NCBI GenBank assembly: GCA_022393335.1
Contig: JAJEKB010020847.1
Coordinates: 819,328 to 883,327, forward strand
Length of the DNA stretch: 64,000 bases
Direction: 5' to 3'
DNA from: Macrotrachela quadricornifera
Taxonomy: Eukaryota; Rotifera; Eurotatoria; Philodinida; Philodinidae
A program made the position numbers and the translations under genes. Below, one piece after another: positions 23,140 through 34,039 of this stretch (positions are counted from its first letter, which is position 1; each line of letters begins with the position of its first letter). The notes under the pieces are model-generated. The model did not search any database. It was not told the origin of the DNA and saw nothing but the letters and a program-made list of their open reading frames with translations.

Positions 23140-23368
23140 AATTTGTTCACCAGGGTACCTTAAAGTACTATGCAGTAGCACCTGATGACTATTTGTTCGG
23201 TACCTTCAAGTATTCATTTACTGTACAATTTGTGACAGGGTACCCACTAAAGTACCAAATAAGTATCCGAAAGTACTTTAGGTACTTCAGTACCCATACA
23301 GATCCTGTGACATACTAGTAGCAGGGTACTTTTTAGGGTACCCTGCACTCAGTACATTCACTTGGGTA
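23140..23368. promoter_or_regulatory. Right subterminal GGTAC repeat cluster and TIR of the CMC element
   Basis: About ten GGTAC/GTACC motifs in both orientations occur within 230 bp, ending in the inverted 33-bp terminal repeat. This mirrors the left cluster and is expected to be the transposition-protein binding zone. Confidence 0.7.
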
Positions 23369-23748
23369 ACTCCCTTTGATCAAACCTCATAAAAAAAAAT
23401 ATTTTTTTGTTAAAAACTTCTCGTTTACTTAAAAAATTGAGCTGCAAAAATTTTTTAGAAAACAGGCTTTAGATTTGGATTCATCTTCCTCGTTTACCCT
23501 TCGGTCAATCCTTATAAGAAAATTTTTGTTTTGCAAAAAAAGTGGTTCTTTGTCTAAAAAAATGATCCTTCCAAAAATTATAAAAAACTAACATCAGATT
23601 CGAGTTCCTCGATCCCGATTACCCTTTGATTAAGTTTTATAGAAAATATTAATAAAATGTTTTTTTGACCTTGTGCGGATATACAAGCAATCAATCAAGC
23701 AGACAATTTATGTTTGCAAGACTCTTCTCTGCTAGAAAGAGAATAACA
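23369..23748. repeat. TCTACGAGAAAGAG family, copy C, right part
   Basis: The sequence resumes at ACTCCCTTTGATCAAACC and carries two further internal units (about 23480 and 23600). It ends with TTTGCAAGACTCTTCTCTGC and TAGAAAGAGAATAA, as in copy A. With 16589-16712 it rebuilds one family member split by the CMC transposon. Confidence 0.75.
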
Positions 23749-26700
23749 AATACCATTTTACTTTTCACTATACAATAACAAAGATTTTTATCAAAAATTA
23801 AAACTTACAGTCATTATGATATACGTACATTTTTGTATTTTATTTGAATTTCATGCAATTGAATAAATAGCATCTTTAATTGAAAAACTTCAAATAAAAA
23901 ATTATTTGATTAAATTTATTTCAATAATTTTCTTCTCACTTAATACAAAGATTGAGAATAAAGATGATTTACAATTGATAATAGATCAATTGTATAAGAA
24001 AGAATAAATAAAATTTGAGATGATGAATAACTAATTTAATTAATTAATTAAAAGAAGATTTAAACATTTTAAAATATCAAATAAAGAAGAAAACAAACAT
24101 CATGAATTGAATCATTTTCATAAATTTTTTTTTCTTGTCCATATATCACTTTCATAGAAACTTATTGAATTTTTGACTGGAATAGTTAATATCTAAAAAT
24201 AAATCAAATAAAAATTTTATTAAAAATAAAACAATAAAGAAAATATTACATTAGCTATTAGATTTCAATCAATTTTGACTAAAGAAGAAGCTGTTCTATT
24301 AAATTAAATTGTTTAATTAATCAAAAACAGTTTTATTTGTATCAAAACTTATTCAATATCATTCAATTTGGTAATAACATTTAATTGTTTAATTAATATT
24401 TGTTTATCGGACATTGAAGATTCTCACGGAACTATCAAATGATGATATGGTCTAAAAGAGTTTAATCTTTTCTTTATAAATAAAAAAATGATTATTTAAT
24501 CAATAATTTTTATATTCATCTACTATCAACAAAAAGATATGAATTGAATAAATGAAATGCTGATACAGATTGTGTGAAATATATTAGACAACGAAGTAAA
24601 TCATTACCAGAAAATTATTGGACTTCTAATTCATTTCGATTCTTTCCAATAAACAAATTCTATCCCTTTAATATACAAATTAATAAAATTAATTTTCTTT
24701 TAAATTTTTGAAAGATTTATATGAACATCATGATAGAAATATTAATTAAAATATCATATATGTTAAATTTAATCAGCTTTTTGTTGAAAAAAAAACATAC
24801 ATATCATTATCTTGATTACAAATAATAAAATTACTAAAAAATTTAAATAAAAATAAATCAAACCTTTCGTCATTATTACAGCAAATATTTGCCAGATCAT
24901 CTACGGAATGAACCAAAATAAATGATAACATTTGATATTTTAAATCAAATAAGAAATAAAACGATTAATGATTATCTTAATAGAGACATCTATTGTTTTA
25001 AACGAATTTTATCGAGAAAATAAATAAAAAAATCTTTATTATCATCGTGTATGACGTCATTTTCTTTTATTCTTTTATTCCTATGAACTTTTTATCTTTA
25101 AATTTAATGAATAATTCTTCATCTTAATTCTTATCAAAATGACTTTTATTTCTTATTATAACAAAATATATATTTTTAAAAAATTATAAATATTAAAAAA
25201 AAATATTTTTTTTAATATTAATTAAATAGATAATAAAGTATGTAACGAGTTTCTTTTCTTTTCTGTTTGCTAATTAAGAATCTATTCGGTACAACGACAG
25301 TTGAGCTCCCGACAGTTGAACACCCAATATAAAGAAGGGATTAAAGAACACAAGAAAATAATTTTATTTGAATACAGTAACAATCACATCAAAAATCGAC
25401 ACACGGCTCTTGTTCTTTTAAATTACACGTCTCTGGTAGACAGGTGAAAAGTAGAAACTAATTGTTGTAACTTGGATTGAGATTCTTCGGTCCAGAAAAA
25501 CTTTCATCTAGCTTTATAAAAATAGCTTCTTACTGACGAAAAGAGCCAACCTCACCGTCTGCGTTCAGACACGTTTCATGTTTACATGGGACCAGCATAA
25601 GAAGGAGCGACTCGTATTGGATTATTCGTATGAAAAGATAAACGAAGTATTGGGAGAGTCGAGTACAATGGCGCAAGAACGGATACAGTCTGTCCTATTA
25701 AATATACAATCAAACTTTGTACTTCATTAAGAAATCACTACCAAGAAAACAATTTACCATTCGTGATGTTTATTACTATGGAGTCGATAGTGAAAGAATC
25801 GACTGTCCTGATTAATATAATACTAGAATCTTCAAGAAAAAGAAAACAAAGATTTTCATCAAGTGAATATTTGTATTTTTACCTCTTAGGAATTGATTAT
25901 CAACTAATTCAACGGAATATGAAAGTTTACATGTTAAGAGAGATTCCATGAGACCTTTGAGTACCATGTCAGATATCGAAGTACTCGATAAAACTTTCTT
26001 TTTTGATTTGATATGCCCATCTTATTCAGCATCATTGAAAACCATTAAATCTAAATTTTTAGAGAATTCGAACGAGTTGGTGAAAAGTTAGCTTCGTTTT
26101 ATATTCAAGTAGTCACAACACCATTTGAGAAATAGTGCCAAAAATCGTTCATACAAAGTTGAGATTTTTTCGGGGACAAAGAATTAATAAAATTTTTCGT
26201 TTAATTTACCAGAAGATAGAGCATCAAAAGCTGAACAAAACTACCTATTTACATATGTTTTTTCCATGGTTTGATCAATAGTTATTTATAAATACCGTTC
26301 ATGACTAGTCATTTTTCGAGTGAAAAGTGAGTGGATTTTTTTCCAGTATATCGACTGGCATTCAGTCATTTTTAAGAGTTCCACAATGAATTTCACATAT
26401 GTTGTACAACTTTTTCCCTTTCTATAAAATGGTAAAAAAAAGTACCACATTGATCCAAAAAATGGCTCACAATATTGACCAACTAAATAACATTTATTGA
26501 AAAAATTATTTTTTGATAAAAAGTGAAATTTTAGTAGGTTATAGAGCGCCTAGAATATTTTTCACAGAGGTATAGTATATTTCAATGAATATGTGCTCTA
26601 TTTAACCTAATCAATCAGTACTTATTACAGTCTTATGGCAATAAGATCAATAATGAGATCTTCGATTGTTCTCTATGGTAAGTAAAAACATTTCCTAATT

Positions 26701-27037
26701 CGAAAATGATAATCTACATATTCATTTCTCTCTTTCATACTAAATACAACTATCTGATCTGTACATGATCGCACATATATGTAACAAAAAAACTTGGAGA
26801 GGAAGAATAAATATTTGTCGTATAACCATGTGATCGATGTTCGTTTCTTTTCTCCAGCATCTAGCAAATTCCTTTCGATCTGTATCGCAGTAAATATGTA
26901 AAAGTACAAGTCGAATGAATATTTATTCTTGCTGAAACGCTAGTATATTTGTCATAATATTCAAAAATAAATTTTGTATGATTGTTTCGATGGGAAAAAA
27001 TAATTTGGAAGACATTGTTAATCTCTTGACTGTTGAT
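23749..27037. other. Gene-free AT-rich region of 3.3 kb
   Basis: No confident gene. 23800-25100 contains several short coding-like stretches broken by stops and may be a decayed gene (for example near 24400-24700), but no family could be assigned. 25200-27037 is AT-rich with a few short frames (25763-25951 plus, 26673-26909 minus) without motifs. Confidence 0.4.
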
Positions 27038-27319
27038 AGTTATTACACAGAAATTGTTGAAATTTCGTGTTGAATACAGAGACAGAAGTTAGCAAATGGT
27101 TTTTTGAAAAATAGCATTTACATCTATATTAATAGATTATGTTTTTTCTCAAATAATCGAATCATATTAATTTATTTTTATTACAAATTTCTAAATAATA
27201 CTTTATCTCATACATTCATTCATCTTAATCCGGACTCAGATGAATTTTTTTTTGAAATAAAACATGCTTTATTTATACAAAAAATTAAAAATTTTCTCAT
27301 TTTATTATACTAATTATAT
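27038..27319. repeat. Direct repeat downstream of the exostosin gene, copy 1
   Basis: These 282 bp recur with about 95% identity (by eye) at 63715-64000 in the same orientation, with one 4-bp insertion in the second copy. It lies 26 bp beyond the stop codon of the minus-strand exostosin gene, so it probably includes that gene's 3' UTR. Confidence 0.85.
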
Positions 27320-27345
27320 ATGATCAATTATCAGTAAGTCTTTTA

Positions 27346-30054
27346 TTAGATATATTCTTGATATGCTAAAGATTGTTGTTCATTATGACATGGACAAATA
27401 GTTGGATGATTTGTACATGCTAGTCGTTGAGCTGCGATTGACTGTGCAGTTGAACTATCTACGGTAAATCCATACAACTGTTCTAATCGACGACATCGTA
27501 ATTCTAATGATATATAATGAAAAACATTTCTTGTCTTTCCATTTAAATCTTCTTCTGGTTGATATGTATGTTTATTCAATGTATTATTATTATCAGTTGA
27601 ATATGGCCATCGAAATGCATCTAGATATGGTAGAGCATTTTCTAATTTTTGTTTAATATATTCTTTAAAATTATTAATACGATTAATAATATTAGTTATA
27701 TTTCTGATATTACTAACATTAATTTTAACACTAAATGATCTCCAATCAATAAATCGTTCGAATGGAAGAACAATATTATCAACTAGTAAAACAGGTATTG
27801 CTCCTAATCGAATAGATTCATAAAGACGTGGAGACCATGGAAGAAAACCTTCAGGACAAAGAGCAAAAACACTTGATTGAACAGCTTCAATATATTCATG
27901 AGGTTTAATATGACCCTCAATTATTTTAATTGTATCAAATAGTCTTTCTTGAACTTCAGTTGTCATATTCTGTTTTTTGGTTATATTATACCATATAGAA
28001 GATAATAATGCACGTGCAGATTTTGGTGAAGTTGAATGAGATAAAGCACCAGCAAAATAAAATAAACGTTTCTTTTTTTTTACTAATACATCTAAATCAT
28101 CATATCTAGTTCTATTCCAATTTAATGGTGTAGATTGAGGTAAAATGATATCATAATGATGTCTATATGTAATATGTATATTTCTATATACATATAAAGG
28201 TGTTGCATTCGATGGTAATAAATCTTGTCGAATACCTGTAAATCCTAATTGAATAACATTTTTTAATATATTTTGTGTTTTATTATTTAAAATTCCCATA
28301 TTTCTTCCACCAGGAATACCAATAATATGATTTGAACCAATTTGATCTTCTCGATTAGCTAATGTCCAATATGGAAAAATACTACGAAGATTTTTTAATA
28401 ATATTTCAAAATAATTTTCATTTAAATCTATACATAATTGTTTAAATTTTTCATCATCTAATGATGGTGGATGAGCATTAAAATAAAAAAACATTAAATC
28501 ACTTGGAATAATAAAATAATCAGCAAGAAGTGGATTATTAATCCATTTAATATATCGACGATGAATTTTTTTTGAATTCTTTAATCGTTGAAAATAATCT
28601 TGAAGATAATATTCTGGTGAATACATTTGAAATTCTTTTGCTATATTTATCCAACTAACATTATATGAAGAAAAATATTTTATTTCTTGTACTAATAAAT
28701 TTTTATCATACATCCAAATTCTTAATGGACGCTGTAAATAATCATCAATATATAATGAACGTCGAAGTTTATCCATATTATTAATCCAATTAAGAGCTTT
28801 ATATATATTTCTTGAAGACATTGAATGTGTTGTCATTAAATCACCACAAACTTCTTCACAAAATGCATGTTCATATATTCTTGTATCTCGAATATAATCA
28901 CTATATTCATTTTGTTCTTTTCTTGACCATGTTTTTGTTATATTTGGATTTATTTCAAAATATCTAAAATCTATATTTGAACACCAACATGTTTGTCGAT
29001 CTTTATCATTAGTTTTATATTGTTTTATATTAGTGAAATGTTCATAAAATAAACGAGAAAAATTTTCTTGCATATATGACATATTTAATTTGATAGGAGG
29101 TATTACATCAAATTGTAGTGTTTCAGAATAAGTTAAAAGTTTTCTCCCAAGACGATTTGAATTAATACGAATATTTTTAATAAGATCTTTATATAGTTGC
29201 TGTGATTGATATGGATCATTTTGTAAAAATGTAAAAGAAGTTGGTGGAATTGGATAAAAATAGTTATGATCACTTTGAAATGGACAAAGATGTTTATTTT
29301 CAAAATTTTTACTTTCTATTTCATAACAAAAATCAAAATAAAACCAATTCGCAAATGTTGAATCTAATAATAATCGTGTTTGCATATCAAAATCATAAGC
29401 TGAAGGAACACGCATTGCTTGTTGATGTCCTGGATAAATATATAATATTTGTGCTTGAATAGGTAATATTCTACAAAGTAAACCTGCAAATCTTGATCCT
29501 CGACTAGTACCATGTAAATATAAAAGTGGATATCGTTGAAATTTAGGATAATAAATTGTTTTCATCCAAATTTGTAATGATATATATACATATTTAACAT
29601 CATTATTAGTACTAATAGGTAAATCAATATCATAAGTTTTTCGTTTAGGACATACAACTAATATAGAATAACCAGAATTACGAAGAGCAGCTAAAGTACG
29701 CTTACCAACAGAAAAATTCCACATATCATTACATGCACGTTTACCATCTGAAAGTATAATCATAAGACGATGATCATCATTTATTTTAGGTTCATATAAT
29801 TCAAAACGAAATTCATAATGATAATGTGTATCTGTTGTTAAACGATAATATACAGACTGACTATGATTTTTATTATTGATAGTAGTGTTATAGATTCGTT
29901 GATTTATTGACTTTTGTCTATCTTTATGACTAACGATAAAGTCTGATGATACTTGTTGTTGCATAGGATTTGAAATACTATTAATTATAAATGATAGACT
30001 TATCATCACCAATACTAATCGTAGATAATATTTAGTTCTAAACCTTCTTTTCAT
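27346..30054 (-). CDS. Exostosin family glycosyltransferase-like type II membrane protein, 902 aa
   Basis: A single exon. Residues 1-10 are basic and 11-27 are hydrophobic (LRLVLVMISLSFIINSI), a signal anchor as in Golgi glycosyltransferases. Residues about 75-330 form a separate domain with YLHGTSRGSRFAG near residue 183, a G-x-S-x-G motif in an alpha/beta-hydrolase-like setting. From about 430 to 830 the sequence is exostosin-like (GT47): LRIWMYD, DYFIIPSDLMFF, a TLANREDQIGSNH stretch, FYFAGAL, then ALCPEGFLPWSPRLYESI near 733 and GAIPVLLVDNIVLPFERFID. The CPEG...S.R.YE segment is the conserved sugar-nucleotide site region of the family. Exostosins build heparan sulfate chains; this divergent form may glycosylate other targets. 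The N-terminal hydrolase-like half is unusual. ATG at 30052-30054 is the first in frame. Confidence 0.85.
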   Translation of the reverse strand: MKRRFRTKYYLRLVLVMISLSFIINSISNPMQQQVSSDFIVSHKDRQKSINQRIYNTTINNKNHSQSVYYRLTTDTHYHYEFRFELYEPKINDDHRLMIILSDGKRACNDMWNFSVGKRTLAALRNSGYSILVVCPKRKTYDIDLPISTNNDVKYVYISLQIWMKTIYYPKFQRYPLLYLHGTSRGSRFAGLLCRILPIQAQILYIYPGHQQAMRVPSAYDFDMQTRLLLDSTFANWFYFDFCYEIESKNFENKHLCPFQSDHNYFYPIPPTSFTFLQNDPYQSQQLYKDLIKNIRINSNRLGRKLLTYSETLQFDVIPPIKLNMSYMQENFSRLFYEHFTNIKQYKTNDKDRQTCWCSNIDFRYFEINPNITKTWSRKEQNEYSDYIRDTRIYEHAFCEEVCGDLMTTHSMSSRNIYKALNWINNMDKLRRSLYIDDYLQRPLRIWMYDKNLLVQEIKYFSSYNVSWINIAKEFQMYSPEYYLQDYFQRLKNSKKIHRRYIKWINNPLLADYFIIPSDLMFFYFNAHPPSLDDEKFKQLCIDLNENYFEILLKNLRSIFPYWTLANREDQIGSNHIIGIPGGRNMGILNNKTQNILKNVIQLGFTGIRQDLLPSNATPLYVYRNIHITYRHHYDIILPQSTPLNWNRTRYDDLDVLVKKKKRLFYFAGALSHSTSPKSARALLSSIWYNITKKQNMTTEVQERLFDTIKIIEGHIKPHEYIEAVQSSVFALCPEGFLPWSPRLYESIRLGAIPVLLVDNIVLPFERFIDWRSFSVKINVSNIRNITNIINRINNFKEYIKQKLENALPYLDAFRWPYSTDNNNTLNKHTYQPEEDLNGKTRNVFHYISLELRCRRLEQLYGFTVDSSTAQSIAAQRLACTNHPTICPCHNEQQSLAYQEYI

Positions 30055-30529
30055 GTTAATTAGAATGATGTATATTTTTATGCATGCATCCTTGCTTTTT
30101 TCGTTTTTGTCAACATGTTTTTATACGTATTAATAAAGCGAACGGAATATGTGCAAGTGAGTAAATGAATAGCACATGTATTTTGCGTGGCATGACATTT
30201 TTGCGCGCGACACTTGTATGTACGACTCTTACACGCAAATTATTTTTCGTTACCTGTTTATATTATCAGATAAGTTATATTCAATACTATGGATGACAGA
30301 GCGATGTTCTGTTATTTATTATTAGATCAATCGATATGTATAAAAAAGCATATCAGGACGACATGATTGATCATGATCAAATGAATAAATATAACTGATA
30401 GATAGGCGAGATACAATAAGACGAAGTGAACCAAATATAAATATAAGAACAAAATGAGTGGGTATAAAAATTATTCTGACAATCTTTTTAAGTAAAAACA
30501 TATCTCTCATCAAGTCAGTCAATGAAAGC
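30055..30529. other. Upstream region of the exostosin gene
   Basis: No gene. It probably contains the minus-strand promoter of the exostosin gene. A GC-richer patch (TTTTTGCGCGCGACACTTGT, about 30198) stands out from the AT background. Confidence 0.4.
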
Positions 30530-30805
30530 AATCAGCTTCTTGTCGATGGTTGTCCACATCATCGAGATAGATTAGTATGATGTTGTGTAAAAATCAATTG
30601 TAAAGATCGTATTCATTATAATGGAATTTTGTTTAAAATATATCGAGATCATCCATGTCAAGCACCAGAAACAAATGAAATTGAAAAGGCTTTATTTAAT
30701 TGTGAAATTAAAAAGAAAGTAGAACAATGTTATGGCTCGCCAAGATTAATTGTCCACGAAGCACGGCTCAAACTATCTTTAGATGCTGTTATTACTATTC
30801 CATAA
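30530..30805 (+). pseudogene. FLYWCH-type zinc finger gene fragment
   Basis: One frame from about 30533 reads LLVDG, then a TGA stop where a tryptophan codon (TGG) is usual before the cysteines. It continues CCVKINCKDRIHYNG, FKIYRDHPCQAPE and a helical tail to TAA at 30803-30805. The C-x4-C and later H fit a FLYWCH zinc finger, a transposase-related DNA-binding fold common in some invertebrates; the second His of the usual H-x-H pair seems replaced. There is no start codon or upstream exon in frame. It is judged a relic because of the internal stop and isolation; family call is tentative. Confidence 0.5.
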
Positions 30806-30842
30806 AATGAAAATGTTCCAACAGAATCTAAAACATTTGCAG

Positions 30843-31698
30843 ATAAAGGGTGGGCCAGAAATTATGATTCTATCTGCATAACTAATATTTTTATATTAAA
30901 ACACATGCTAAAAAATGTGTCCCTATAATAACAAGATACAGTAAAAGACGCTCTACAAAATAGTCTATGACTAATCCTCTCCCACACATATAGTATAAAA
31001 GTTATAGACTTAGAAATATGTTTCATAAAAACGAAAAATTAATCGTGAACCTGATCTCGATTTTTTTATCTGAACTCCTGTTTCCTAGGTTCTCTAAAAC
31101 AAATTCTTTTTGAAAGAGAAACGCCATGAGATTCTGTACAAAATCGTACCTAAACTTTACTTTCAGATCTTCAATCAAGAAAACTAAGCAAATTTTACGA
31201 AACCTGTAAAAGCGAAAGTTTTGTAAATTTGATATTTTTTCGGCTCGAACTTTTTTGTTATTCTATTATTTCGGTGGAAAAGATTTTTTACATTAGATAG
31301 TGTGCCCGAGAATAATGTTTCAAAAATTAAAGACACCTGTTTCTGACAATGCGTCGAAGCAAGAAATAAAAATTGTAATCAAAGTTTGATATTACAATTA
31401 GTTAGAGAACAGCAATCATTTCCCATTGAAATAAGACAAACTCGATTGAAAAATCTTTTGTTTTGATGGAATTACAGGACTTTTCTTAAAAGCACTATTA
31501 GAAGAAGAAAGTCCGTAGTTCATTTTTCTAAGTCTATAACTTTCTTACTATTTGAGTTAAGAAGGGTCAGTTATAGGCTATTTGGTTGAGCGTGTTTTAC
31601 CGTTTCTTTTTATCATAGGGACACATTTTTAAACATGTGTTTTAATATAAAACAATCAGCTATAAAAATTGAATCAAGACTTCAGGCCCACCTTTTAT
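30843..31698. mobile_element. Non-autonomous TIR element of about 850 bp
   Basis: The left end ATAAAGGGTGGGCC is followed at about 30897 by AAACACATGCTAAAAAATGT and GTCCCTATA. The right end carries the inverse (TATCATAGGGACACATTTTT, then AACATGTGTTTTAATATAAA, then GGCCCACCTTTTAT). The arms match over about 90 bp. No transposase frame is present. No clear target duplication was read, so superfamily is open. Confidence 0.65.
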
Positions 31699-34039
31699 GT
31701 GAAGGAAAGAATCCACAGATCGTCATAGGAATAAAAGGAGAAATCTAATGTATATATACACACACACACAGAACAATGGGAAAAAACCAATACGTCATAT
31801 ATCGAAAAAGTCCTGAGCAGTTTATTTGCCATATTGAACTGCTAATTCATCTTTTTCATATATAGAGAACAGCCAAAAGTTGTAAATAGTTATGTATATA
31901 TTTGATATCAGGTTATTTAACAATTCTCACAGTTCCGGAACTATTCAATGGTTTCCAAAAGAAAGTTCATTGGCTAGCCTTTTCATTCAGATCGCAGGTT
32001 TTTTTCTGTAGTACTTTAATCCTTCGTTTATATATTGGATTCCTTGTCATTATTTTTCAGATATTATATGGTTTTAATACAACATAATATGATTTTATAG
32101 TTTTCTATTACATGATGAATTCTAATTGATTATTTCGCTAATCTCTTTATTTTTTATCTACTATCTAATTTTTGTTTCATCTTGTTTATTCGACTATTTC
32201 TTTCTTCTTCTACGAGATAATTGTGTTTAATATCACTATCACAAGGCTTCTGTCATGATCATTAAACAATTGAGAAATGATTCTAAATTTCAAGTCCTTT
32301 GGCAGCTTGCCGTATTCCAATAGGTGTGATATAGTCGTTTCTGTCATTATCAATATTGATATCATAATCAAATATGTGTCATATATATCTAATAAGCAAC
32401 TAAATATAATATTATGTAAAACTATGAATGCATTATTGACAATAATCTTGTTATAAAAAAAACAACAGCAGTGATTTATTTTGCAAAATATTGTATTTAT
32501 CTATTTGTATACATATTAGATTAATTTGATAGCTGTACGGCCAGTTGTATTTCAAAATAAGATATATTAAAACGTGTTTCTACAAAGTCAATGTATGAAC
32601 TGATGTATTCATAGAAATTGATTTTCCTGACCCTGTCAATCAGGAAACATTTATTAGAGATCAAATAACTTCATTTAAACATGAAATATAATGTGATGCA
32701 TGAAAAGATATAGATGTATGCTAATATATTTTAAAAGCAGGATATGAACATATATATATATGTGTTTACATCATGCTGCAATGCACAGACGCATCAAAGA
32801 GTGAATATTTGTAATAAAAAATGCGTTCAATTGTATCTAAAGCGCATGTAATTATTACATGGAATATGTCTATCACAGTCAAAACATTTCCTGATAAATA
32901 CAGCGGTGTTAGACGAAGAAATTGTTTCTGTTGTTGTGTTAGACATTTTCACTCATTCTATTTTTCTAGATATATAAAGCATCTGGAAGTATTGGGTTGT
33001 CTTCCTTGTTCTAAGACATTCAAAAAATTTTAAAACTAATGATTAGATCTAACAAGATAAAATAGACAATTGTTACCATTCAAACTTTTATCATATATCT
33101 ATTAAAATTAACAATAACTATAGTATATTTTTTGAGAATCAATTTAAAATTCTCATGTTTGATTAAATAAATGCACCATTTCAAAACTTTAACAATAATA
33201 AAAGTATGATTTCAATTTGAATATTTTTCCATATTAATAAAGTCTTTCGAAATTTTTGAGTAATATAATTTACATCATAGAAAAAAACCGAAAAGAAAAA
33301 ATGATGTATATCGCACTATTGTCAGAATAATCAGTATTTATATTTTTTATTCATGTATGAAAAAATGAGTGACTTCAAAATTTCATATGAATCCTTAGAA
33401 ACTACATGAGATTTGCATAACACGCAAAAAAAATCTAAGAATCTGTTATTAAGTTATAAACAAACAAAAGGAATTAAAATTCTTCATAATAGAGATATTT
33501 CATGAAATATTTCACAATAAGATAAATAACTTTAAAAAAAATACTATTCGAATGTTAACTATTGTCTTTTTGAGTTAAAATCAATTCTCTCCTTGATTTC
33601 ATACAGATATTGTATGAGGAATCTAAATATTTTAATGCATTCAGTATTTCTTCTTTTAAGAATACCTTTTAATTCTAATAGAATTTATTACCTATTTAGT
33701 TTTGATTCCGGCATTATTTGTTCTATATCATTCTTTCATGTGGAATAAAATACATTTTCTTATATGTTAATTGGTATTGTCTAACATTTACGTTTTGTTT
33801 TTTCTTGCATACTATTCATGGTTATTTTTCTATTTAAGCGCATAATGACAATAATTGATGTATAAATTTGAAAAGTTTGAACTTACTTAGGACAATTCTA
33901 AAGTAGGTTTTTATTTATTTTTAAATAATGAATAGTTTTATTAAAATAGTAGAATATGATACAGAGATTTATGAACTACAATTGAAAAATGATGAAAAGT
34001 CAAAAGTTGTATATTATTTTAACTGAGAATATAGGTCTA
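31699..34039. other. Gene-free region of 2.3 kb
   Basis: AT-rich with short microsatellites (TATATACACACACACA near 31752). The 70-aa frame at 32821-33033 has six cysteines but no known pattern. Nothing else recognised. Confidence 0.4.

Larger units (their letters stand above)
16713..23368. mobile_element. CACTA/EnSpm-like (CMC superfamily) DNA transposon with two genes
   Basis: The left end TACCCTAGTGAATGTACTGA continues to GTGCAGGGTACCC. The right end is its inverted copy (23336-23368) with one mismatch, making a 33-bp terminal inverted repeat. If the outer TA is counted as the target duplication, the element is 16715-23366, as in Mirage-type CMC elements; a 3-bp duplication is not visible. 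Subterminal regions are dense in GGTAC repeats. Inside are an 837-aa transposase gene and a second spliced gene on the same strand. The flanks join into one copy of another repeat family, which proves insertion. Superfamily is inferred from the transposase type, two-gene layout and subterminal repeats. Confidence 0.85.

Noticed and set aside
23980..24060. AT-rich palindromes (TTAATTAATTAATTAA and similar) as an origin or attachment site
   Set aside because: Such runs are expected at this base composition and show no flanking structure.
24220..25030. Possible F-box-like or other pseudogene
   Set aside because: Only scattered coding-like phrases separated by many stops; no conserved motif strong enough to name a family.
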